DNA from: Ruegeria sp. THAF33
Lineage (GTDB): Bacteria > Pseudomonadota > Alphaproteobacteria > Rhodobacterales > Rhodobacteraceae
Reading direction: 5' to 3'
NCBI RefSeq assembly: GCF_009363615.1
Contig: NZ_CP045384.1
Coordinates: 866,501 to 930,500 of the forward strand
DNA length: 64,000 nt
The number at the start of each line of letters is the position of its first letter. The stretch's first letter is position 1. The translations under genes were made by a program, and so were the position numbers. Below the pieces are notes generated by a model that had not been told where the DNA came from, searched no databases, and saw only the letters and a program-made list of their open reading frames with translations. Positions 26,543-34,974 of the stretch are shown piece after piece.

Positions 26543-28126
26543 ATGTTGACGCGTTTCCTGGCTTCGGCTGCAATTCTTGGCCTGACCGCTGGCGTGGCGG
26601 CGGCAGAATACAAGCTGACCATTCTGCATACTAACGACATTCACAGTCGTATCGAGTCGATCAACAAATACGACTCGACCTGTGACGCAGAAGGCGAAGC
26701 CGAAGGTAAGTGTTTCGGCGGCGTTGCACGCCTCAAGACCATGGTAGACGCCCGACGCGATGCGCTGGCGGATCAGAATGTGCTGCTGCTGGATGCGGGG
26801 GATCCGTTCCAGGGATCGCTGTTCTACACAACATATAAGGGCGCGGCAGAGGCCGAGTTCATGGAAGCCATCGGTTACGATGTCATGGCTGTTGGCAACC
26901 ACGAATTCGACGATGGCCCGGAAGGTCTGGCGTCGTTCATCGACGCGGTCAGTTTCCCAGTGATCTCGGGCAATCTGGACCTGTCGTCGTCGGCCGAGTT
27001 GAAGGACAAGGTCGGCAACCATGTTGTGCTTGACGTTGGCGGTCAGAAGGTCGGCATAATTTCAGCACTGGCAACGGACACGGTTGAAACGTCAAGCCCC
27101 GGCAAGGACGTAATTTTCAAGGATGAGATAGAAAGCCTGCAGGCTGATGTAGCTGCCTTGCAGGATGAAGGTGTCAATATCATCATTGCTTTGAACCATG
27201 TTGGATTGGCCAAGGATCTGGAGATCGCAGAGCAGGTGCCGGGGCTTGACCTTGTTGTCGGCGGCCATTCGCACACGCTGCTCTCGAACACGCAGGAAGG
27301 TGCGGCTGGGTCATATCCGATGATGGTCGGTGATGTCCCGATCGTGCAGGCCTATGCCTATTCCAAATATCTGGGCGAGATCACACTTACCTTTGATGAT
27401 GACGGCAACCTGATTTCAGCGGAAGGTGAGCCTATCCTGCTTGACGCGTCTGTCACGCCCGATGCGGATATCGCTGCACGCGTGGCCGAGATGGGCGCAC
27501 CGATCGAAGAAATGAAGCAACGCGTCGTTGCCAACTCGGCCGCTGCAATTGAAGGCGATCGGGCGGTTTGCCGCGTACAAGAATGCGAAATGGGTAACCT
27601 TGTCGCCGACGCCATGCTGGCGCGGGTTGCCGAACAGGGCGCTCAGATTGCGATTGCGAATTCTGGCGGTCTGCGCGCGTCGATTGACGAAGGCGAAGTG
27701 ACCATGGGCGAAGTGCTGACCGTGCTGCCGTTTCAGAACACGCTGTCCACTTTTGAGATCACCGGGCAGACCGTCATTGACGCTCTGGAAAACGGCGTAA
27801 GCCAGGTTGAAGAGGTCAAGGGCCGGTTCCCGCAAGTGGCGGGCCTGCGCTTTACCTGGGATCCCAGCGTAGCGCCGAACGAAGGGCGTATCATTGATGT
27901 GATGGTCGCCGAGGGTGATGGGTTCGTTCCGATTGATCCGAACAAAACCTACCTGGTCGTAACCAACAACTACGTCCGCAACGGTGGCGATGGGTATTCG
28001 ATGTTCGAGGGCGACGACAAGAACGCCTATGACTTCGGTCCGGATCTTGCGGATGTAACCGCGGAATATCTGGCCGAAAACGCGCCGTACCAGCCTTATG
28101 TCGACGGACGCATCCAGCAGAAGTGA
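26543..28126 (+). CDS. Secreted 5'-nucleotidase / UshA-like metallophosphoesterase
   Basis: 527 residues with a Sec signal peptide (MLTRFLASAAILGLTAGVAAA, cut near residue 21). The metallophosphoesterase domain has LTILHTNDIHSR, LDAGDPFQGS, VGNHEFDDGPEG, NHVG and GGHSHT as metal ligands. The C-terminal nucleotidase domain includes GLRASIDEGEVTMGEVLTVL and YVRNGGDGYSMFEG. It dephosphorylates extracellular nucleotides in the periplasm, releasing phosphate and nucleosides that the deo operon could use. The ribosome site is GGGAGATTCAAT. A strong terminator follows. Confidence 0.94.
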   Translation: MLTRFLASAAILGLTAGVAAAEYKLTILHTNDIHSRIESINKYDSTCDAEGEAEGKCFGGVARLKTMVDARRDALADQNVLLLDAGDPFQGSLFYTTYKGAAEAEFMEAIGYDVMAVGNHEFDDGPEGLASFIDAVSFPVISGNLDLSSSAELKDKVGNHVVLDVGGQKVGIISALATDTVETSSPGKDVIFKDEIESLQADVAALQDEGVNIIIALNHVGLAKDLEIAEQVPGLDLVVGGHSHTLLSNTQEGAAGSYPMMVGDVPIVQAYAYSKYLGEITLTFDDDGNLISAEGEPILLDASVTPDADIAARVAEMGAPIEEMKQRVVANSAAAIEGDRAVCRVQECEMGNLVADAMLARVAEQGAQIAIANSGGLRASIDEGEVTMGEVLTVLPFQNTLSTFEITGQTVIDALENGVSQVEEVKGRFPQVAGLRFTWDPSVAPNEGRIIDVMVAEGDGFVPIDPNKTYLVVTNNYVRNGGDGYSMFEGDDKNAYDFGPDLADVTAEYLAENAPYQPYVDGRIQQK

Positions 28127-28145
28127 CTCTGTTTTTGAAAAGGAA

Positions 28146-28174
28146 AAAAGCCGCGTCATCATGATGCGGCTTTT
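28146..28174. terminator. Bidirectional intrinsic terminator between convergent genes
   Basis: AAAAGCCGC (28146-28154) pairs with GCGGCTTTT (28166-28174) around GTCATCATGAT. Both sides have an A/T run (A on the left, T on the right), so it can end the 5'-nucleotidase transcript rightward and the sulfotransferase transcript leftward. Confidence 0.85.
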
Positions 28175-28187
28175 CTGCTTCTGCGGA

Positions 28188-29840
28188 TCAACTGAAATCG
28201 TATTCCGGCCAAAGTTCCGGGTCAAAGCCATCCAGCATCGGTTTGATCTGATCCGCGACCTCGCGCCAGCGCCCGATTGACTTGGTCGAGATCTTGTTGC
28301 GCACCTGATCCACGCTGGCCGTACGCACCTGTCTGGTGTTCTTTTCGGGGTGTACCATGGATTGGCACCACTCAATACCGCAAAACTCGGCAACGCGCTG
28401 GCTGTGGGTCAGGGGGTCCGCTACCAGATCTTCATAGGGCATTGTCAGAATGCGGTTTCCGAACAGCTTATCCCAATGAGACATGTAACGGCGATACAGA
28501 TTTGCGGTATGCGCGATCGCTTCAAGGTTGGATGTGTCGTTCATGCCGTCTGCTAGGAACCGCTGGATCCATTTTGACAAACCGACATCGCGTGGATCCC
28601 GCAGCATGTTGATGATCCGGGCATTCGGGAAGGCTGCAAGAATGAAGCCGACATTTTGGTAGTTGTGCGGCATCTTGTCGACAAAGGCGATTGAATCCGT
28701 CGGAATCCCAGGCATCTGGTCCAGGTAGCTTTGGGCAATCGCCTTCGCGGCTTCTGAATCGAGCGACGTGCCGGACGTATAAAACTTGGCGGAAAGGTCG
28801 GTTATCAGCATCAGTTCACCGCAACCGGCGATACCGGGCGCAGAGCTCAGCATCATCTCCATCAAAGTGGTTCCGGATCGCGGCTGACCGATAACAAAAA
28901 TTGGTACCGGCATACTGTTTTGCTCTGCATTGACCCGAGGCGATCCTTCAGGGAACAGGTCCAGAATATCGGATATTTTATTCTCTTCAGCTTCGGGGTC
29001 GTAGGGCAGGATGCTCTGTTGGATTGCGTTTGCCTTTGCAAATTGCGGCAACGCCTTGGCCAAGCCTTCGCTTTTTTCGATCAGATGTGCCTTGGCAAAC
29101 TCGAGCTCTTGCAAAGGTTGATCTGTCTGAGCGATGGCCTCGTTCAACGCAAGGATCATCTGCGGCACGTTTTCCGGTGCGGTCAATATTGCGGATTGCA
29201 ACAGGGCATTCGGGTTGTGGGGATCGGTTTCCAGGATGTTTTGCAGAACTTTGATCGCTTGGGCTCTGTCACCGGCCTGATGCAGATTGATGGCCATTTG
29301 CAATGCAATCGTTGTATTCTTTGCTGCCAGCTCGTACGCGCGTTGGATATCCCGCGTGCTTTCCTCGACAAAACCGATGCTTTGGTAGGCGCGGGCACGC
29401 TTTGAAAGCAATTCCGCGTTGTCCGGATCTGACGCCAGTTTGTGTGTAGTGAACTGGATGATGGATCGCCAGTTTTCCCCTTGGCGCTGTATTTCGTCAA
29501 TGACTCTGGTGAGTTCCCGATTGTTTGGAAATCTTTCAATCTTTTTCTCTGCGTAGGTCAATGCCTGCACAATTTGCCCTGTTTGCATCAAGGCGTTAGC
29601 CAGATTCTCGGCAAATTGCGGATCATCGGGCTTCATCCGCGAGGCTTCAACAAAATACGGAATGGATTTCCTGTACTGCTTCATCTCTGTCAAAACGAAA
29701 CCGGCGATGGCTTGGTAGTCCGAGTCCTTCGGGAATTTCTTGATACCCAGCTGGGCCTTTTTCAGCGCCTGTGACAGCTTGCCCGCATCCAAAAGGGCCA
29801 TTGCTTTGCTCTTGAGGGATTGCGTTATTTGGTTTTCCAT
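28188..29840 (-). CDS. TPR-repeat sulfotransferase
   Basis: 550 residues. Residues 1-300 are tetratricopeptide helices (for example DDPQFAENLANALMQTGQIV, repeated about every 34 residues). From about 310 there is a sulfotransferase domain with the PAPS 5'-phosphosulfate loop GQPRSGTTLME (318-328) and the 3'-phosphate loop INMLRDPRDVGLSKW. There is no signal peptide, so it is cytoplasmic. Such TPR-sulfotransferases are common in roseobacters; the acceptor is unknown. It stands alone between a terminator and the SRAP gene. Confidence 0.92.
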   Translation of the reverse strand: MENQITQSLKSKAMALLDAGKLSQALKKAQLGIKKFPKDSDYQAIAGFVLTEMKQYRKSIPYFVEASRMKPDDPQFAENLANALMQTGQIVQALTYAEKKIERFPNNRELTRVIDEIQRQGENWRSIIQFTTHKLASDPDNAELLSKRARAYQSIGFVEESTRDIQRAYELAAKNTTIALQMAINLHQAGDRAQAIKVLQNILETDPHNPNALLQSAILTAPENVPQMILALNEAIAQTDQPLQELEFAKAHLIEKSEGLAKALPQFAKANAIQQSILPYDPEAEENKISDILDLFPEGSPRVNAEQNSMPVPIFVIGQPRSGTTLMEMMLSSAPGIAGCGELMLITDLSAKFYTSGTSLDSEAAKAIAQSYLDQMPGIPTDSIAFVDKMPHNYQNVGFILAAFPNARIINMLRDPRDVGLSKWIQRFLADGMNDTSNLEAIAHTANLYRRYMSHWDKLFGNRILTMPYEDLVADPLTHSQRVAEFCGIEWCQSMVHPEKNTRQVRTASVDQVRNKISTKSIGRWREVADQIKPMLDGFDPELWPEYDFS

Positions 29841-29895
29841 ATGACCCCGTAAGATCCTGCGCCAGTATCAATTTAGTATCGGTGGTTCATTACCC

Positions 29896-30561
29896 ATGTG
29901 CGGACGGTTTGCAATAACTCTTCCCAATGACGCGATGGCGCAGCTGTTCTCCGCGCGTCCGGCAAACGCGTTGCCGACAGTACCGAATTTCAATGTTTGC
30001 CCGACAAATCAGGTGCATGTGGTTCGGGGTGGTGACTCAGGTCGGCGTCTGGATGCGCTGCGCTGGGGGTTCCTGCCACATTGGTACAAGACGGAAACCG
30101 CCGGGCCTTTGCTGATCAACGCCCGCGCCGAGACTTTGGCGGAAAAGCCTGCCTTTCGCGATGCCTGCCGGTCGCGTCGCTGTCTGATTGTCGCAACGGG
30201 GTTCTACGAATGGACCAAGACGGACGAGGGAACGCGCTTGCCATGGTACATCCATCGTAGGGACGGCGCCCCCATTGCCTTTGCGGGGATCTGGCAGGAT
30301 TGGGGGGTGGATGAAAACCGTCAGGGCACCTGTGCCATCGTGACGACGGCGGCCAACGAAAACCTTGGCACCATCCATCATCGGATGCCCCTGATCCTCG
30401 AACCCGAACATTGGTCCTTGTGGCTGGGAGAAGCGGGAAAAGGCGCTGCTCGTTTGATGCAGCCGGGGGCAGAGAATGTGCTGACGTTTCATCGCGTTGA
30501 TCCAGTCGTGAACTCAAACCGGGCCAGCGGACCTGATCTGATCACGCCTTTGCACGAGTGA
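29896..30561 (+). CDS. SRAP/YedK-type abasic-site-protecting protein
   Basis: 221 residues. It begins MCGRFAITLP, so after removal of Met the N-terminal catalytic Cys2 can form the thiazolidine crosslink with abasic sites in single-stranded DNA. The other conserved elements are LINARAETLAEKPAFRDACR, CLIVATGFYEW (catalytic Glu) and TTAANENLGTIHHRMPLIL (His). It shields abasic DNA during replication. I see no clear LexA-type GTTC-N7-GTTC site in the short upstream gap. Confidence 0.95.
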   Translation: MCGRFAITLPNDAMAQLFSARPANALPTVPNFNVCPTNQVHVVRGGDSGRRLDALRWGFLPHWYKTETAGPLLINARAETLAEKPAFRDACRSRRCLIVATGFYEWTKTDEGTRLPWYIHRRDGAPIAFAGIWQDWGVDENRQGTCAIVTTAANENLGTIHHRMPLILEPEHWSLWLGEAGKGAARLMQPGAENVLTFHRVDPVVNSNRASGPDLITPLHE

Positions 30562-30608
30562 GGGCGTGCGGCCTTTTCTTTGCAGACGCGGCAAGCTAGA
30601 CCATCGGC

Positions 30609-31661
30609 ATGGCCCTGACCTTTTCTGATCTGACACAGCTTTATGCGCATGGTTTTGACACGGTCATCGATGTGCGCAGCCCGGCAGAGTTCGCTGAAGA
30701 TCATCTGCCAGGCGCGATCAACCTGCCGGTTCTGAACAACGAGGAACGCGCCCGCGTCGGAACCATGTATGTACAGGAGAGCCCGTTTCTGGCGCGTAAA
30801 CTCGGGGCCGCTTTGGTGTTCCGCAATGCGGCCAACCACATCGAGCAACATCTAAGTAACCACGAAGGCAGATGGCGCCCTCTGATCTATTGCTGGCGTG
30901 GCGGACAGCGTTCCGGGTCGTTCACTTGGATGCTGCAACAAATCGGCTGGCGAGCGGATGTGATCGAGGGCGGCTATCGCACCTACCGCAGGCTGGTGAA
31001 TGCGTATTTGTACGATGATCCGTTGCCGCATCGGTTGGTGGCGCTGGATGGCTATACCGGAACGGCCAAGACAGAATTGCTGGCACGTTTGCAGTCACGC
31101 GGGGTGCAGGTTCTTGACCTCGAAGCACTAGCCAATCACCGAGGGTCTCTGCTGGGGGAAAGACCGGGCGGCCAGCCCAGCCAGAAAGCTTTTGAATCGG
31201 CCCTGGCAGGGGCGCTTTGTGCGATGGATACGGCGCGCCCGGTCGTCATCGAAGCGGAATCGTCCAAGATCGGCAGCCTGATACTGCCGCCCAGCCTGTG
31301 GAACGCTTTGTGCGCAGCCCCACGGGTGAACATCACGGCTCCGCTCGAGGCGCGCGCCGCCTATCTCGTTCAGGCCTATGACGACATCCTGTCTGACAGT
31401 GACCGTTTGAGGGACCGTTTGTCGCCGCTGCGCTTTCATCGCGGGCACGAGGTCGTGGATGGTTGGATGCAGCTGATCGAAGCAGGTCAAAAACAGGTGC
31501 TGACCCAGGCCCTGATGGAGCAGCATTACGACCCGGCATACGCAAAGTCGCGGCGATCCCGTTCCGTCAAGGTTCTGGCCGATATTGAGATCGCCCTTCT
31601 GAACGATGCCGGCCTGAGCGAGGCGGCCGCCCGGATCGAAACCCTGCTGGATCAGTCCTGA
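30609..31661 (+). CDS. mnmH: tRNA 2-selenouridine synthase
   Basis: Converts 2-thiouridine to 2-selenouridine at the tRNA wobble position using selenophosphate. 350 residues. The N-terminal rhodanese domain has its Cys95 in LIYCWRGGQRSGS. The C-terminal P-loop is GYTGTAKT (148-155), with QPSQKAFESAL-type motif typical of SelU. It is convergent with the SelD fusion gene and overlaps its stop by 10 bases, an arrangement that fits one selenium pathway. No selA, selB or tRNA-Sec is in view. Confidence 0.94.
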   Translation: MALTFSDLTQLYAHGFDTVIDVRSPAEFAEDHLPGAINLPVLNNEERARVGTMYVQESPFLARKLGAALVFRNAANHIEQHLSNHEGRWRPLIYCWRGGQRSGSFTWMLQQIGWRADVIEGGYRTYRRLVNAYLYDDPLPHRLVALDGYTGTAKTELLARLQSRGVQVLDLEALANHRGSLLGERPGGQPSQKAFESALAGALCAMDTARPVVIEAESSKIGSLILPPSLWNALCAAPRVNITAPLEARAAYLVQAYDDILSDSDRLRDRLSPLRFHRGHEVVDGWMQLIEAGQKQVLTQALMEQHYDPAYAKSRRSRSVKVLADIEIALLNDAGLSEAAARIETLLDQS

Positions 31662-33811
31662 AGGCGCAGTCCCGGTGCATCGGTGAGCTCGCCGATTGCC
31701 ATAGCCGGATATCCAGCGTTCCTGAGGTCATTCAGGACGGTATCGGCGTCCGCTGCCGCCACCGCGGCCAGCAGGCCGCCTGCTGTCTGCGGGTCGAATA
31801 TCAGGGCGGCTTTGCCCTCGGCGGGCAGGGCAGGTGCTATTGCCCTGTTGTCTGCAAAAAGGGTTGATCGAACGCCCCGATCCGTCAGTTCCTGCGCGCC
31901 ATCCATCACCTCCACGGCACCCAGATCCATCATGGCCCCGCATCCGGAAGCGTCGCAGATGCCTTGCAGATGTCCGGCCAGACCAAACCCGGTCACGTCG
32001 GTCATCGCATGGGCCCCGGCCAATATGCGGGCCGCCTTGCCCTGCGGCTGCGCCATGTGCCGGAAGGCTGCGGCCACCCAGGCGCCATTGGCCTGGCCTG
32101 CCATCTCGGCCGCCATAAGAACGCCGCTTCCTATGGGTTTGGTCAGGATCAGACAGTCGCTCGGTTGCCCGCCGGCCAGCGTAATCGGGTCGGCGTCGCA
32201 CAGGCCGGTCAGTGTGAAACCGATTGTCATCTCGTCACCCATGGAACTGTGCCCGCCCACGATATCGGCACCGGCGTCCCGCATGACGTCTCCTGCGATC
32301 GACATGATTTCCGACATGGTACGGCGTTGCAGGGCAGCAGACATGCGCGGAAGGATGATCGTTGCCGTGGCAGCCTGAGGCGTGGCCCCCATGGCCCACA
32401 CATCCCCCAGGGCATGTACAGCGGCGATGCGCGCCATAAGTGCGGGATCATTGGTAAAAGCCCGCAGGTGATCTGATGTCATGACCTGCCGAACCCCGCC
32501 CGTCTGAAGCAGAGCCGCGTCGTCGCCGGGCAGGGGGATGATATCCGGGCGAACGGGATCGGGCTGCGATTTCAGCGCCACCTGCAATGCTCCGCGCCCG
32601 ACCTTGGCACCGCATCCGCCACACATCGGTTTTTCGCCCAGCACCTCGACAAGCCCGGCGGCATGTGCACGCGGCAGCGCGGGGGGCTTCATCTGCGGCA
32701 GGTCCCGGAACTTGTTCATGAAAGTCCGGTCGATGTGGTTCTTCCATTTCCACATCATCGCTCCGCTGTGGGACAACCCCAACCGCTCGCCCAGCGCTGA
32801 TTTGCCGCCTAGCGAAATCAGCTTCAGGTAATCTTTCTGCGGGACGTACTTGCGCATCCGTCCAGCCCCCAGCGCCGCGCGCAGATTGTCGAACAGAACC
32901 GGTGCTTCGCGCACTGCATATACACCGGCTTTGGGTCTGGGATTGTCCGTCAGATGGGCGCAATCACCGGCGGCAAAAACCACGGGATCGCTGGATTGCA
33001 GGTAGCTGTTTACCCGGATGAAGCCATCCTCAAGGTCCAGCCCGGTCTTTTCGATCCAGCCATAGGGGCGGGCTCCGGCCGCCCCTGTCACGAAACCAGC
33101 CGGGATCTTGCGCCCGTCCTGCAATGCGACGTGATCCGAAGCGATCCGGTTGATCGCGGCGTTTTCGATCACCTCTACACCAAGATCCTGCATCGCACGG
33201 CGGATCGTCTCTGCTGCTTTGGGTTTGGTGGCCGTCAGGGCAATGGCATTGTCGATCAGCGTAACCTGCGCTGGCCGACCCTTGGCCCCGAGCGCGTGAG
33301 CCATCGCCATGACCAGTTCAACCCCGGCGATTCCACCGCCGATCACGACGACCGAGGCAGGGCCGCTGCCCGCCAGATAAGCAGCCCATTCTGCCGCGAA
33401 TGGTCCCAGTGGTTTGGCCGGTACGGCATGTTCCGCAAAGCCGGGCATTGCGGGCATGTCCGAAGTGATCCCAACATTGACCGACGCCACATCGAAACCT
33501 ACCGGAGGACGCCCGGGAACATGGATTTCCTGACGATCGGTATCGATTCCATCGACCGCGCCCAGAATGACGCGCGCGCCTGCGAAGCGGGCCAGTCTGA
33601 CCAGATCGATGTCCAGCTCCGACCGGTCATAATGCCCGGCGACATAGCCTGGCAGCATCCCGGAATACGGGGCCGTCGGGCCGGGGTTTATCACGGTCAC
33701 ACGCGCCCCCGGCAACGGGTCCATCCCCCATTTGCGCAGCAGCAGCGCGTGGGTGTGACCTCCGCCAACAAGAACCAGATCGCGGGTCAGGGGCAGCGGA
33801 GGAATATGCAT
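31652..33811 (-). CDS. selD: FAD-dependent oxidoreductase fused to selenide, water dikinase
   Basis: 719 residues from ATG 33811; a TTG at 33820 would overlap mnhG in the usual 4-base way and is the alternative. Residues 1-385 form a two-dinucleotide-fold NDH-2-like oxidoreductase (LVLVGGGHTHALLLRKWG, then VVVIGGGIAGVELVMAMAHA). From about 390 comes SelD: CGGCGAKVGRG holds the catalytic Cys equivalent to E. coli Cys17 and the Lys, while Cys19 is Ala. ADP/metal motifs are PGDDAALL and DIVGGHSSMGDE. It makes selenophosphate for MnmH. The oxidoreductase half may reduce the selenium source, as proposed for such fusions. Confidence 0.94.
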   Translation of the reverse strand: MHIPPLPLTRDLVLVGGGHTHALLLRKWGMDPLPGARVTVINPGPTAPYSGMLPGYVAGHYDRSELDIDLVRLARFAGARVILGAVDGIDTDRQEIHVPGRPPVGFDVASVNVGITSDMPAMPGFAEHAVPAKPLGPFAAEWAAYLAGSGPASVVVIGGGIAGVELVMAMAHALGAKGRPAQVTLIDNAIALTATKPKAAETIRRAMQDLGVEVIENAAINRIASDHVALQDGRKIPAGFVTGAAGARPYGWIEKTGLDLEDGFIRVNSYLQSSDPVVFAAGDCAHLTDNPRPKAGVYAVREAPVLFDNLRAALGAGRMRKYVPQKDYLKLISLGGKSALGERLGLSHSGAMMWKWKNHIDRTFMNKFRDLPQMKPPALPRAHAAGLVEVLGEKPMCGGCGAKVGRGALQVALKSQPDPVRPDIIPLPGDDAALLQTGGVRQVMTSDHLRAFTNDPALMARIAAVHALGDVWAMGATPQAATATIILPRMSAALQRRTMSEIMSIAGDVMRDAGADIVGGHSSMGDEMTIGFTLTGLCDADPITLAGGQPSDCLILTKPIGSGVLMAAEMAGQANGAWVAAAFRHMAQPQGKAARILAGAHAMTDVTGFGLAGHLQGICDASGCGAMMDLGAVEVMDGAQELTDRGVRSTLFADNRAIAPALPAEGKAALIFDPQTAGGLLAAVAAADADTVLNDLRNAGYPAMAIGELTDAPGLRLQD

Positions 33812-33816
33812 CGGTT

Positions 33817-34203
33817 TCAATTCGCGCTATGATCCGGAACGTCTTCGACCTGCTCGACGGCGTGGGTGGCCCAAAGTTCATCCTCGCCGGCATCCGGCAG
33901 GTCTTCGGGTTTTTCATGCCGGTGTATGTGCCACTTTGCAATGAACAGGGCCGTGATCGGAGCGGTCAGGAACAGGAACAGAGTGATCAGCAGCTCGTGC
34001 AGGGACAGCTTTCCTTCCAGAAGAACAGAATGCACGATCGAAGCCAGAAGCACGCCGCCCACCCCCAAGGTCGTTGCCTTGGTCGGGGCGTGCAGGCGGG
34101 ACATCGGGTCTTTCAGCTTGATCATGCCAAAAGACCCGACAAAGCCGAAGATACCCGAGACGATCAGGAAAAAGGCGATCAGCAGTTCCACGATGAATGT
34201 CAT
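33817..34203 (-). CDS. mnhG: Na+/H+ antiporter subunit G
   Basis: 128 residues, three membrane segments (LLIAFFLIVSGIFGFVGSFG, a middle LGVGGVLLASIVHSVLL, and LLITLFLFLTAPITALFIAK), matching MrpG/MnhG/PhaG. The signature MIKLKDPMSRLHAPTKATTLG is clear. The tail is hydrophilic and acidic. The ATG 34203 lies 7 bases after the mnhF stop. Last gene of the antiporter operon, with the SelD fusion starting at its very end. Confidence 0.94.
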   Translation of the reverse strand: MTFIVELLIAFFLIVSGIFGFVGSFGMIKLKDPMSRLHAPTKATTLGVGGVLLASIVHSVLLEGKLSLHELLITLFLFLTAPITALFIAKWHIHRHEKPEDLPDAGEDELWATHAVEQVEDVPDHSAN

Positions 34204-34210
34204 CCCGCCC

Positions 34211-34480
34211 TCATTCGATAATGTTGCCGCGCAACATGAAGCGCGCATAGGCCACGGTGGAAACAAAACCGAGCATGGCAATGATCATGGCGGCCTCGAA
34301 AAAGATCTCGGTCCCCTGATCCAGCCCATATAGGATCATCAGGGCGATGGTGTTGATCACCATAGTGTCTAAGGCCAGAACCCGGGTGCCGACCCCGTCA
34401 GCGGTTATGATACGCCACAGACACATCATGATCGCCGCACCGAAACAGGCAAATGCAAAATAAATCGCGTAGTCGATCAT
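34211..34480 (-). CDS. mnhF: Na+/H+ antiporter subunit F
   Basis: 89 residues with three membrane segments (YAIYFAFACFGAAIMMCLWR; DTMVINTIALMILYG; FFEAAMIIAMLGFVSTVAYA). The TADGVGTRVLALDTMVIN signature identifies MrpF/MnhF. The ATG overlaps the mnhE stop by 4 bases. Confidence 0.95.
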   Translation of the reverse strand: MIDYAIYFAFACFGAAIMMCLWRIITADGVGTRVLALDTMVINTIALMILYGLDQGTEIFFEAAMIIAMLGFVSTVAYARFMLRGNIIE

Positions 34481-34974
34481 TCGAAAATCTCCTTCAGGCG
34501 ACGTTCATAGCGCTGTTTGATCTGGTCCCGCACGGCTTCGGGGTCCGGGGCATCAAGACAGTGCACCAGCAGATTATGCCCCTGAGCTGACAAATCACAA
34601 CTGACGGTGCCCGGAGTCATCGTGATGGTGCCCGCAAGAACCGTGATCGCTTCGGGTGTGCGCAGTTCAAGCGGGACGCAGATCCAGTTGGGCTGGCGGC
34701 TATCATTGCGTTTGAACAGGATGATCCGGGCCACTGTCACGTTCGCAACCACGATATCCCAAAGCACCACCAACATGTATTCCACAACCATTGGCCAGTT
34801 GCGAAGCTTGGGACGATCCGGCCAGTAGGGTTGCGTGACGAACGGAATGATGATCCCGAGGATCAGACCAAAGATCAAAGAGTTCAGCGAAGGCTTGTTC
34901 GCCAGCAGAATCCAGACAAGCGTCAGCAAAATCGTCAGGTGGGGGTGCGGGAAAATTCGGCGCAGCAGTTTCAT
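34477..34974 (-). CDS. mnhE: Na+/H+ antiporter subunit E
   Basis: 165 residues. An N-terminal hydrophobic region (LTILLTLVWILLANKPSLNS; GLILGIIIPFVTQPYW) is followed by a soluble C-terminal domain with the MrpE motif LAGTITMTPGTVSCDLS. The ATG 34974 shares a base with the mnhD stop (TGATG); a GTG three bases upstream is an alternative. Confidence 0.95.
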   Translation of the reverse strand: MKLLRRIFPHPHLTILLTLVWILLANKPSLNSLIFGLILGIIIPFVTQPYWPDRPKLRNWPMVVEYMLVVLWDIVVANVTVARIILFKRNDSRQPNWICVPLELRTPEAITVLAGTITMTPGTVSCDLSAQGHNLLVHCLDAPDPEAVRDQIKQRYERRLKEIFE

